Shown: one piece after another, positions 1-4,990 of the stretch
Position numbering within the stretch: the first letter of the stretch is position 1
Layout: the number at the start of each line of letters is the position of its first letter
Assembly (NCBI GenBank): GCA_023417265.1
Contig: JAEZFY010000305.1
Span: forward strand, 1 to 7,141
Source of the DNA: Actinomycetes bacterium
GTDB lineage: Bacteria > Actinomycetota > Acidimicrobiia > Acidimicrobiales > Ilumatobacteraceae
Length of the DNA: 7,141 nucleotides
Reading direction: 5' to 3'
Notes under the pieces: model-generated
Told to the model about the DNA's origin: nothing
The model's database searches: none
The model's input: the letters and a program-made list of their open reading frames with translations, nothing else
Program-made: the position numbers and the translations under genes

Positions 1-150
1 GCCGGTGCCTGGCACGGCCAGCCCGCTGGTGGTTTGGACGTGCCAGGCACCGACTCAGTGGAATGGCTCGAGGTTCGCGACGGGCGGTGCCAGGCACTCG
101 CGGACGACCTCGACGAGCAATCCGCGCGGTCTCCAGGCACTCGCAGGCGG
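1..150. repeat. Cluster of GTGCC-W-GGCAC palindromes (REP-like)
   Basis: Three perfect 11-bp palindromes of the form GTGCC-W-GGCAC lie at 5-15 (centre T), 40-50 (centre A) and 87-97 (centre A). A fourth, degenerate one keeps only the right half at 133-140. The first two also form a larger inverted repeat with 14-bp perfect arms at 3-16 and 39-52, enclosing a small CCAGC/GCTGG hairpin at 18-29. The third and fourth copies share the 12-mer CCAGGCACTCGC (90-101 and 133-144). No believable gene covers 1-173: the reading frames here lack family motifs and run through the palindromes. Spacing (35, 47 and about 43 nt) is too uneven and the unit too short for a CRISPR. Palindrome clusters like this resemble REP elements mobilised by RAYT-type transposases, but no transposase is in the window. 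The cluster may continue left of position 1. Confidence 0.7.
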
Positions 151-173
151 TCTCGTGGCCGCCACGTCGGAGA

Positions 174-581
174 TCAGACGGTGACGATCTCAACGAGATC
201 GCCCAACCCATCGAAATCGTCGGGGTTGCGGGTGCACAGCGGTAAACCGAGCGAGCACGCGGTTGCGGCAATCAGCAGATCGACCGCCCGTCGGCCGCGC
301 GCCTTGCGGCCCGTCGCCAGGACTGCGGCGTACACGCGGCCGTACGCGCGGGCTGCGGCTGCGTCGAATGGCAACGGGTCGAAGGTCGCTTCCGCACGCT
401 GAAGACGTTCCTGGCGACGCGCGCGTTCGGCTGGATCGTCCGTCGCATGCGGACCTGCGGCCAGCTCCGCCATCGTGATTGAGGTCACGGCGACTTGGAT
501 CGGTAGGCGGCCTGGGTCGATCGACTCCAGATCGATCACCACCGACGTGTCGAGCACGCCGGACGCGAGCCGCTCAGGCAC
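174..581 (-). CDS. PIN-domain ribonuclease toxin, VapC family
   Basis: Probable toxin of a type II toxin-antitoxin pair. PIN proteins are Mg2+-dependent RNases that cut tRNA, rRNA or mRNA when freed from their antitoxin. With the GTG at 581 the protein has 135 residues, normal for VapC. The acidic active-site set is visible: D11 in LDTSVVID, E39 in ITMAEL, D101 in RRAVDLLIAATA and D122 in the C-terminal TRNPDDF motif. The GTG at 581 overlaps the antitoxin end by 8 nt, indicating translational coupling; there is no clear Shine-Dalgarno. A second GTG at 557, just before LDTS, is also a plausible start, since many VapC proteins begin only a few residues before that motif. The reading frame continues upstream to 722, but that part lies inside the antitoxin gene and looks like low-complexity out-of-frame translation. 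The RNA target cannot be told from sequence. Confidence 0.88.
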   Translation of the reverse strand: MPERLASGVLDTSVVIDLESIDPGRLPIQVAVTSITMAELAAGPHATDDPAERARRQERLQRAEATFDPLPFDAAAARAYGRVYAAVLATGRKARGRRAVDLLIAATACSLGLPLCTRNPDDFDGLGDLVEIVTV

Positions 582-828
582 GCGGTTCGGCTGATTGGTC
601 GGCGATCGCGTCGAGGTCGCGTCTGAGTCGATCGGCGTCGATGGGCGGAGCGTTGCGGAACGCCTCGGTGGCGACGTGCGCGGCGACGAAGTGCGGTCGG
701 CGGCGCGGTGACAGCTCCCCAACCGGTTCTCCGTTGCGCGTCACCACGAAGGATTCTCCGGCGTCGAGGCGGCGCATGATGTTTCCGCTGTCGTTGCGGA
801 GCTCGCGTTGCGAGATCGTGGTGGCCAC
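574..828 (-). CDS. Phd/YefM-type antitoxin of the PIN toxin
   Basis: An 84-residue protein with the Phd/YefM N-terminal pattern: TISQRELRNDSGNIMRRL (residues 4-21), then FVVTRNGEPVGEL (27-39), the basic strand and turn typical of this DNA-binding fold. The C-terminal half (about 46-84) is acidic and probably disordered until it wraps the toxin. In this family the antitoxin blocks the PIN active site, and the complex represses its own promoter. The start is GTG at 828, matching the family N-terminus; there is no Shine-Dalgarno, and a TACGAT -10 box ends 6 nt before it, so the mRNA is probably leaderless. The perfect inverted repeat at 838-854 overlaps that promoter and is the expected operator. 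It is cotranscribed with the toxin, whose start overlaps its last 8 nt. Antitoxins paired with PIN toxins can be named VapB whatever their fold; this one is of the Phd fold. Confidence 0.87.
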   Translation of the reverse strand: MATTISQRELRNDSGNIMRRLDAGESFVVTRNGEPVGELSPRRRPHFVAAHVATEAFRNAPPIDADRLRRDLDAIADQSAEPRA

Positions 829-834
829 GTCAGG

Positions 835-840
835 ATCGTA
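835..840 (-). promoter_or_regulatory. -10 box of the toxin-antitoxin operon
   Basis: On the minus strand TACGAT (840 to 835) fits the actinobacterial TANNNT -10 pattern. Exactly 6 nt separate it from the GTG at 828, so transcription should begin at or next to the start codon. No good -35 is seen; the best-placed hexamer 17 nt upstream is GTCACC. Only position and pattern support it. Confidence 0.5.
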
Positions 841-854
841 GCACTACGTGCTAC
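838..854. promoter_or_regulatory. Perfect inverted repeat, likely antitoxin operator
   Basis: The sequence GTAGCAC-TAC-GTGCTAC has 7-bp perfect arms around a 3-bp centre. It overlaps the -10 box of the antitoxin promoter and fills most of the space between -10 and -35, where a bound antitoxin-toxin complex would block RNA polymerase. Autoregulation through such palindromes is standard for Phd/VapB antitoxins. That this palindrome is the site is inferred from position and symmetry. Confidence 0.68.
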
Positions 855-873
855 AGAGGTGACCGGGCGTCAT

Positions 874-893
874 ATATGCCTTGACAGGAATAT
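874..893. promoter_or_regulatory. Imperfect inverted repeat centred on the arsR -35 box, likely ArsR operator
   Basis: ATATGCC (874-880) and GGAATAT (887-893) are 7-bp arms with one mismatch around a 6-bp spacer. The spacer is exactly the TTGACA -35 hexamer at 881-886. ArsR-family regulators bind AT-rich imperfect inverted repeats at or near their own promoters, so this is the natural candidate for autorepression of the 917 operon. It is also a rare AT-rich patch in very GC-rich DNA. Confidence 0.55.
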
Positions 894-909
894 GTCGTGC
901 GCGTAGGTT
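881..909 (+). promoter_or_regulatory. Promoter of the arsR-DUF1801-SRPBCC operon
   Basis: A perfect TTGACA -35 (881-886), a 17-bp spacer and a TAGGTT -10 (904-909) lie upstream of the GTG at 917, with 7 nt between the -10 and the start. The transcript would begin at about 916-917, giving a leaderless mRNA. This is the best complete promoter in the window. It also argues against any start codon upstream of 917. Confidence 0.75.
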
Positions 910-916
910 GGCCGGC

Positions 917-1252
917 GTGCAGGCGATCGTGTTCGGAGCGCTCGGCGAGCCGAGCCGGCTGCGGATCGTCGACCTGTTGCGCGCCGGGCCGCTCTCGGTC
1001 GGCGCGATCGGCGAGGCGCTCGGCATCCGCCAACCGCAGGTGTCCAAGCATCTGCGCGTGCTCGCCGAGGCCGGGGTGGTCGCCGGGGAGACGCACGCAC
1101 GGCACCGCATCTACGCGCTCCAGTCCGAGCCGTTCGCCGAGATCGCCGACTGGGTCGACTCGTTCGAACGCACCTGGGAAACCCGCCTCGATTCGCTCGA
1201 TCGCTATCTGACCACCACGAACGCCACCACGAAAGGAACCCCCGATGGCTGA
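917..1252 (+). CDS. ArsR-family winged-helix transcriptional regulator
   Basis: A 111-residue DNA-binding repressor, probably acting on its own operon. The N-terminal helix FGALGEPSRLRIVDLL (6-21) and the helix-turn-helix from LSVGAIGEALGI to QPQVSKHLRVL (26-49) are diagnostic of ArsR. Then come AGVV and a wing ending HRIYAL. The protein has no cysteine, so the CxC-type metal site of ArsR/SmtB sensors is absent and a metal ligand through cysteine is excluded. The tail WETRLDSLDRYL resembles ArsR regulators found next to AHSA1/SRPBCC genes, which this one is. The GTG at 917 is chosen because it follows the -10 box by 7 nt; the in-frame TTG at 881 is part of the -35 box itself. The last 8 nt overlap the next gene. 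The signal it senses is unknown. Confidence 0.9.
   Translation: MQAIVFGALGEPSRLRIVDLLRAGPLSVGAIGEALGIRQPQVSKHLRVLAEAGVVAGETHARHRIYALQSEPFAEIADWVDSFERTWETRLDSLDRYLTTTNATTKGTPDG
1232..1237 (+). promoter_or_regulatory. Shine-Dalgarno site of the DUF1801 gene
   Basis: AAAGGA lies within the end of the arsR gene, 7 nt before the ATG at 1245. It is the clearest ribosome binding site in the window and fixes that start. It contrasts with the apparently leaderless first genes of the transcription units. Confidence 0.7.
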
Positions 1253-1610
1253 CAAGACGAAAACCAAACCCGACGATGCCGCCGCGGTCGCGGCCAAGAT
1301 CGCCGAACTCCCGGCCTTCCGCGAGCTCGCCGGCCGGCTCCACGCGCTGATCCTCGAGAGTGCGCCCGAGCTCGCCCCGCGGCTCTGGTACGGCATGCCC
1401 GGCTACGCCAAGGCCAAGAGCAAGCCCGTGATCTGCTTCTTCCGCGTCGACGACGACCAGCGCGTGACGTTCGGCATCACCGAACATGCCGACCTGACAC
1501 CCGAGCCCGACGCCCCCGACCATCTCATCAACTCGGCGTGGTTCCTCTCCGAGCTCGACGAACCGACCGAGCAGCGCATCGCCGAGATCGTCCGCAAAGC
1601 CGCCCGATGA
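1245..1610 (+). CDS. DUF1801 (YdhG-like) domain protein
   Basis: A 121-residue soluble protein of the DUF1801/YdhG type, judged from the core APRLWYGMPGYAKAKSKPV (44-62) followed by the hydrophobic strand ICFFRV (63-68), VTFGITEH (74-81) and a C-terminal helix SELDEPTEQRIAEIVRKAA. No enzyme activity is established for this family. Small members often lie beside ArsR regulators and SRPBCC proteins, as here. The start is well fixed by the AAAGGA site. The gene overlaps arsR by 8 nt and the following SRPBCC gene by an ATGA, so all three are very likely made from one mRNA and may act together. No signal peptide or membrane segment is seen. Confidence 0.82.
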   Translation: MADKTKTKPDDAAAVAAKIAELPAFRELAGRLHALILESAPELAPRLWYGMPGYAKAKSKPVICFFRVDDDQRVTFGITEHADLTPEPDAPDHLINSAWFLSELDEPTEQRIAEIVRKAAR

Positions 1611-2104
1611 TCACGCAACTGTTCAAGAAGACCAAGCAACTCGACTTCGAGCGCACGTATGCGGCCCCGATCGACGCCGTGTGGCGGGCGTGGACCGACG
1701 CCGCCCAGCTGCGCCAGTGGTGGGGCCCGGAGAAGACCACGGTCCCCGAGTGCGAGGTCGACCTGCGCGTCGGCGGCACCGTCCACGTCGTCACCGAGGC
1801 CGGGCCGGAGATGGGCAAGTACGCCGGCACGCGGTGGCCGATGACCGGCACGTTCACCGAGATTGCGGCACCGCACCGGCTCGTGTACACCGCCCGCTCG
1901 TGGACCGAAGGCGAAGAAGCCGGCACCACCATCGAGCACACCAACGAACTCACCCTCACCGAGCACGACGGCGCCACCGTCGTGACGTTGCACATCGACA
2001 TCACGAGCATCGGCCCCAAGGCCAAGATGGCCGCGTTCGGGATGAAGTGGGGCTACAAGGCCCAACTCGACAAGCTCGCCGAGCTGCTGACTCGCCCTGC
2101 ATGA
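1607..2104 (+). CDS. AHSA1/SRPBCC-family protein
   Basis: A 165-residue START-like ligand-binding protein of the AHSA1 (activator of Hsp90 ATPase homologue) subgroup. Visible hallmarks are FERTYAAPIDAVWRAWT (14-30), LRQWWGPE (35-42), the strand VGGTVHVV (55-62), then GTFTEI and PHRLVYTARSW (89-99), and a C-terminal helix KWGYKAQLDKLAELL (147-161) that closes the cavity. The family binds hydrophobic small molecules; the ligand here is unknown. The ATG at 1607 overlaps the DUF1801 stop as ATGA; upstream in-frame residues are out-of-frame translation of the neighbour. There is no Shine-Dalgarno, so coupled translation is likely. Its TGA stop is the first three bases of the 41-bp palindrome at 2102. 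Confidence 0.9.
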   Translation: MITQLFKKTKQLDFERTYAAPIDAVWRAWTDAAQLRQWWGPEKTTVPECEVDLRVGGTVHVVTEAGPEMGKYAGTRWPMTGTFTEIAAPHRLVYTARSWTEGEEAGTTIEHTNELTLTEHDGATVVTLHIDITSIGPKAKMAAFGMKWGYKAQLDKLAELLTRPA

Positions 2105-2142
2105 CCGTTACATCGGGGGTCAGACCCCGGATGTAACGGTCA
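2102..2142. repeat. 41-bp palindromic repeat, copy A; probable bidirectional terminator
   Basis: Nineteen of 20 base pairs are possible around a single centre base (A2122). Outer arms of 13 bp (2102-2114 and 2130-2142) match perfectly, followed by one mismatch (2115/2129) and a perfect inner GGGGTC/GACCCC stem. It sits between the convergent SRPBCC and cfa genes. The first three bases are the SRPBCC stop codon, and the last three, read on the minus strand, are the cfa stop codon. No T tract follows on either strand, so a classical intrinsic terminator is not complete; actinobacterial hairpin terminators often lack one. Copy B is at 4289-4329 (37 of 41 bases identical). Confidence 0.85.
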
Positions 2143-3261
2143 GCGGACTCTTGCCGGGCGGTAGGTGGCGGGGAGGCCGTCGCGGGACAGCACGAGCTGC
2201 CACAACTGGTTGCCGCGGGCCCGGAACGAGCCGGCCGAGGCGAGCAGGTAGAAGTTCCACATCCGCCGGAAGCGCGCGTCGTAGGTGGCCGGGAGCTGAT
2301 CCCACGCGGCGTTGATGTTGGCGTACCAGGCCATCAGCGTGCGGTCGTAGTCGGGCCCGAAGCTGTGCCAGTCCTCGAGCACGAGCTGGCGCTCGTAGGC
2401 GCGGGCGATCAACGCCGCCGACGGCAGCATCGAGTTCGGGAAGATGTACTTCTCGATCCACGGGTCGATCCGGGTGGACGTGGTGAGCCGGCCGATCGTG
2501 TGCAGCAGGTGCAGCGCGTCGGGTGCGTTGAGGCACCGCCGCACCACCTGCATGTAGGTGCGGTAGTTCTTGTGCCCGACGTGCTCGAACATGCCGATCG
2601 AGTAGACCCGGTCGAAGCGCTCGTCGAGCGTGCGGTAGTCGGTGACGCGGATCTCGACCGGGAGCCCGGCGACCGTCGCCCGGGCGAGCTCGGCCTGCTC
2701 GACCGACACGGTGACACCGACCACCGTGCACCCGTACTCGGCGGCGAAGTGCTTGGCGGCGCCACCCCACCCGCACCCGATGTCGAGCACCCGCATCCCC
2801 GGTTCGAGCCCGAGCTTGGCGGCGATCAGATCGAGCTTGTCGACCTGCGCCTGGTCGAGCGTCTCGGCCGTCGCCCAGTAGCCGCACGAATACATCATCC
2901 GCTTGTCGAGCATCGCCTCGTACAGGTCGTTGCCGAGGTCGTAGTGCTGCTGCCCGACCTTCCACGCCCGGCTCCCGCGCTGCTGGTTGGTGACCTTGGC
3001 GCGGGCGACGTGGACGAGGTCGCGCGGCGAGCCGAGCTTGCCCATCGCCTGGTGACGGGTGACCTTCTCGATCAGCGTGTCGAGTGCGGCGCAGTCCCAC
3101 CACCCGTCCATGTAGGCCTCGCCGATGCCGAGCGTCCCGCTGGCGAGGGCCCGGTTGAAGACGCGCTCGTCGTGGATCTGCGGATCCCAGGGCCGGTCGC
3201 CGTCGAGCTCGATGTCGGCGTCGGCCAAGAGGTTGGCGAAGCGGGCACGCAGCCGGGACAC
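2140..3261 (-). CDS. cfa: Cyclopropane-fatty-acyl-phospholipid synthase
   Basis: Transfers a methylene group from S-adenosylmethionine to the double bond of unsaturated acyl chains in membrane phospholipids, making cyclopropane fatty acids. With the GTG at 3261 it has 373 residues, close to E. coli Cfa (382), and is colinear with it, unlike the shorter mycolic-acid methyltransferases. The N-terminal domain shows IELDGDRPWD and GEAYMDGWWD. The methyltransferase domain has QHYDLGNDLY, YSCGYW with C126, SAM motif I VLDIGCGWGG (158-167), GMFEHVG with E226, LLHTIG with H254, DPWIEKYIFPN, and TLMAWY with Y313. These correspond to the bicarbonate and active-site residues of E. coli Cfa. The GTG is preferred because a -10-like hexamer ends 6 nt upstream. 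In-frame TTG codons at 3273 and 3309 would give 377 or 389 residues. It is divergent from cysM, and its stop forms the edge of palindrome copy A. Confidence 0.93.
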   Translation of the reverse strand: MSRLRARFANLLADADIELDGDRPWDPQIHDERVFNRALASGTLGIGEAYMDGWWDCAALDTLIEKVTRHQAMGKLGSPRDLVHVARAKVTNQQRGSRAWKVGQQHYDLGNDLYEAMLDKRMMYSCGYWATAETLDQAQVDKLDLIAAKLGLEPGMRVLDIGCGWGGAAKHFAAEYGCTVVGVTVSVEQAELARATVAGLPVEIRVTDYRTLDERFDRVYSIGMFEHVGHKNYRTYMQVVRRCLNAPDALHLLHTIGRLTTSTRIDPWIEKYIFPNSMLPSAALIARAYERQLVLEDWHSFGPDYDRTLMAWYANINAAWDQLPATYDARFRRMWNFYLLASAGSFRARGNQLWQLVLSRDGLPATYRPARVR

Positions 3262-3267
3262 GTGTGA

Positions 3268-3273
3268 ATTCAA
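3268..3273 (-). promoter_or_regulatory. Possible -10 box of cfa
   Basis: TTGAAT on the minus strand lies 6 nt before the GTG at 3261, the same spacing as the other units here. It departs from TANNNT at the second base and no -35 is visible, so this is a weak call. It supports the GTG rather than the TTG starts. Confidence 0.3.
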
Positions 3274-3325
3274 GCACAGCGCCGGCGCGGACCCGAGCGC
3301 CGAGCGCAAATGCCGACCGGTTCAG

Positions 3326-3331
3326 TAGGAT
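3326..3331 (+). promoter_or_regulatory. -10 box of cysM, or alternatively its Shine-Dalgarno
   Basis: TAGGAT is a good -10 hexamer ending 6 nt before the ATG at 3338, which would give a leaderless mRNA. The same bases include AGGA, 7 nt before the ATG, which could serve as a ribosome site if transcription starts further upstream. Sequence alone cannot separate the two; the shared spacing with other units favours the -10 reading. Confidence 0.5.
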
Positions 3332-3337
3332 TTCGGC

Positions 3338-4291
3338 ATGGACGGCGTCGCTGGCAGCGTGCTCGACCTGATCGGCAACACGCCGATCGTCGACGTCTCG
3401 AACCTGTCGCCGAACCCGAACGTGCGGATCCTCGCCAAGCTCGAGATGCAGAACCCGTTCGGCTCGGTGAAGGACCGCATCGCCAAGGCGATGATCGAAG
3501 CGGCCGAAGCCGACGGCAAACTCCAACCCGGGCAGACGATCCTCGAACCGTCGTCGGGCAACACCGGCATCGCGCTCGCCGCGATCGCCCGCCTCAAGGG
3601 CTACCCGATCAAGATCCTGATGCCCGAATCGGTGTCGGTCGAGCGCCGCCAGATGCTCGAGATCATGGGCGCCGAACTGATCCTGACGCCCGGACCGGAA
3701 GGCTCCAACGGGGCCGTCCGGCGGGCGCAGGCGCTGGCCGCCGAGCACCCCGACTGGTGCTTCATCTACCAGTACGGCAACGACGCCAACCCGCGCGCGC
3801 ACTACGAGGGCACCGGGCCCGAGATCTACAAGCAGGTGCCCGACATCACCCACTTCGTCGCCGGGCTGGGCACGAGCGGCACGCTGATGGGCATCGGCAC
3901 GTACCTGAAAGAACGCAGCCGGGCGATCCAGATCGTCGCCATCGAACCCCCGCTGGGCGAGCGCGTCGAGGGCCTGCGCAACATGGACGAGGGCTACATC
4001 CCGCCCGTGTTCGAGATGTGGGGCGGGCGCGACCTGCTCGACCGCAAGCGCGTCGTGCGCCCCCGCGAGTCGATCGAGTGGACCCGCCGGCTGGTCAACG
4101 AGTGCGGCGTGTTCGCCGGCCTGTCGGCCGGGGCGGCACTCGCCGGGGCGGCCAAGGTCGCCGCCGAGATCGAGTCGGGCGTGGTGGTGTTCCTCGTCGC
4201 CGACGGTGGCTGGAAGTACCTGTCGACGGGCGCCTACACCGACGACCTCGACGCCGCCGAGAGCAACATCGAGTCCACCATCTACTTCTGA
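3338..4291 (+). CDS. cysM: CysM-type cysteine synthase (O-phosphoserine sulfhydrylase)
   Basis: A 317-residue PLP enzyme of the cysteine synthase fold, cytosolic. The PLP lysine is K45 in NPFGSVKDR; SSGNTG (72-77) holds the substrate carboxylate; GLGTSGTLMG (176-185) binds the PLP phosphate; GLSAGA (261-266) lies near the pyridine nitrogen. Several stretches match Mycobacterium tuberculosis CysM more than CysK: SVERRQMLE, the HFVAGLGTSG region, GLRNMDEGYIP and GWKYLSTGAY. R214 in LRNMDEG aligns with mycobacterial Arg220, the residue known to recognise the phosphate of O-phosphoserine. I therefore infer O-phosphoserine as substrate with the CysO thiocarboxylate as sulfur donor. The mec and cysO partners seen next to cysM in mycobacteria are not in this window. 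CysK-type O-acetylserine use is the alternative. Its TGA is the first triplet of palindrome copy B. Confidence 0.9.
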   Translation: MDGVAGSVLDLIGNTPIVDVSNLSPNPNVRILAKLEMQNPFGSVKDRIAKAMIEAAEADGKLQPGQTILEPSSGNTGIALAAIARLKGYPIKILMPESVSVERRQMLEIMGAELILTPGPEGSNGAVRRAQALAAEHPDWCFIYQYGNDANPRAHYEGTGPEIYKQVPDITHFVAGLGTSGTLMGIGTYLKERSRAIQIVAIEPPLGERVEGLRNMDEGYIPPVFEMWGGRDLLDRKRVVRPRESIEWTRRLVNECGVFAGLSAGAALAGAAKVAAEIESGVVVFLVADGGWKYLSTGAYTDDLDAAESNIESTIYF

Positions 4292-4329
4292 GCGTTACAT
4301 CGGGGGTCTGACCCCGGATGAAACGCTCA
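4289..4329. repeat. 41-bp palindromic repeat, copy B; probable bidirectional terminator
   Basis: The same element as at 2102-2142, between the convergent cysM and membrane-protein genes. Arms 4289-4301 and 4317-4329 pair with one mismatch (A4297/A4321); the inner GGGGTC-T-GACCCC is perfect. It differs from copy A at element positions 4, 21, 33 and 38. Positions 4 and 38 pair with each other and change from C-G to G-C, keeping the stem. Its first triplet is the cysM stop codon and its last, on the minus strand, is the stop of the membrane protein. No T tract follows. Confidence 0.85.
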
Positions 4330-4959
4330 GGTGATGACGCCGACGACGGCCGCGGCCACCACCGCCAGCGCGGTCGCGGCGATCGCCACGCGCCGTTCGG
4401 CGCCGCGCACCACCGCCACCAGCACGACGACGGCGAGCACGGCGAGGATCGCCGCGAACTCGCCGAGATCGTCGGGGCGCCCGTCGGCCGGCTCGTTGGC
4501 GATCCGCACCAGGTTGCGCACCGCTTCTGCGCCGAACACCGCCGGCAGGGCGGCCTTGCCGACCACCGCCATCCACCCGGTGCGCTGCGCAGCCCACGCC
4601 CCGGCCGTGCCGAACACGAGCCCGGCAACGACCCCGGCGAACACCCACACCATCGCCGTCGACGAGGTGAGATTGCCGCGGTCGGCGCCACGGAACACCA
4701 CGTCGGCGAGGTAGTACGCCTCGACGGCGACGACCAGCAGCACCGTCGCCCCGACCGGAGCAGCGACACGGTCGGCGGCCCAGCGACCGTAGGCGAACGC
4801 CGCCGCCGCCCACACCGACGGCGAGTTGAACAGGTTCGCCCACGGATACGGCGCTTCGACCTGGCCCCACAGGTCGAGTGGGCCGAGCAGCAGCCCGGCG
4901 ACGACCGCCACGGCGAGCCACCGCCAGGCCGGCCGTGCGGGGGCGGCGACGTCGGGCAT
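4327..4959 (-). CDS. Small multi-pass membrane protein, possibly DUF6518 family
   Basis: A 210-residue hydrophobic protein with no recognised enzyme motif. Likely membrane segments are about 12-30 (WRWLAVAVVAGLLLGPLD), 46-60, 68-87 (VGATVLLVVAVEAYYLADVV), 101-123, 129-146, 168-185 (EFAAILAVLAVVVLVAVV) and 190-209, joined by short loops. The loop after the first helix contains WGQ and PWANLF. The overall pattern resembles actinobacterial DUF6518 proteins; I hold this loosely. The ATG at 4959 is the natural start, 31 nt after the arylamine N-acetyltransferase stop, so it may be the last gene of that operon. A TAGCGT hexamer 9 nt before the ATG could be a weak promoter of its own. The stop codon is the outer edge of palindrome copy B. 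Function and substrate are unknown. Confidence 0.75.
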   Translation of the reverse strand: MPDVAAPARPAWRWLAVAVVAGLLLGPLDLWGQVEAPYPWANLFNSPSVWAAAAFAYGRWAADRVAAPVGATVLLVVAVEAYYLADVVFRGADRGNLTSSTAMVWVFAGVVAGLVFGTAGAWAAQRTGWMAVVGKAALPAVFGAEAVRNLVRIANEPADGRPDDLGEFAAILAVLAVVVLVAVVRGAERRVAIAATALAVVAAAVVGVIT

Positions 4960-4990
4960 GGCGACCGGACGCTAACGGCCGATCGGTTGC

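Noticed and set aside
5..144. CRISPR array reading of the repeated GTGCCAGGCAC units
   Set aside because: The units are only 11-12 bp, palindromic and unevenly spaced, with no cas gene in the window.
154..166. CGTGGC-C-GCCACG as terminator of the toxin operon
   Set aside because: The stem is short with almost no loop and no T tract follows on the minus strand. It is too weak to call.
34..402. Plus-strand open frame of 122 codons starting in the left palindrome cluster
   Set aside because: It runs antisense to the PIN toxin, is low-complexity Arg/Ala/Ser/Pro and has no family motif. The toxin on the other strand has its full active-site set.
582..722. N-terminal extension of the PIN toxin to position 722
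   Set aside because: The added 47 residues lie wholly within the antitoxin gene, are Ser/Arg/Pro-rich and precede the normal VapC N-terminus.
881..916. Upstream TTG start for the ArsR gene at 881
   Set aside because: The TTG is the first part of a perfect TTGACA -35 box, with a -10 at 904-909, so the region is promoter. The GTG at 917 gives the normal ArsR N-terminus.
3262..3309. TTG starts for cfa at 3309 or 3273
   Set aside because: They cannot be excluded, but TTG is a less common start, the extra residues resemble no Cfa N-terminus, and a -10-like hexamer sits just upstream of the GTG at 3261.
2120..3853. 577-codon minus-strand open frame spanning cfa and the start of cysM
   Set aside because: It is an out-of-frame shadow: it crosses two real genes on opposite strands and is made of Arg/Ala/Pro-rich sequence, as expected from GC-rich codon bias.
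3310..4311. 333-codon plus-strand open frame overlapping cysM
   Set aside because: It is a frame-shifted shadow of cysM with low-complexity translation. It ends in the palindrome only because the frame runs into it.
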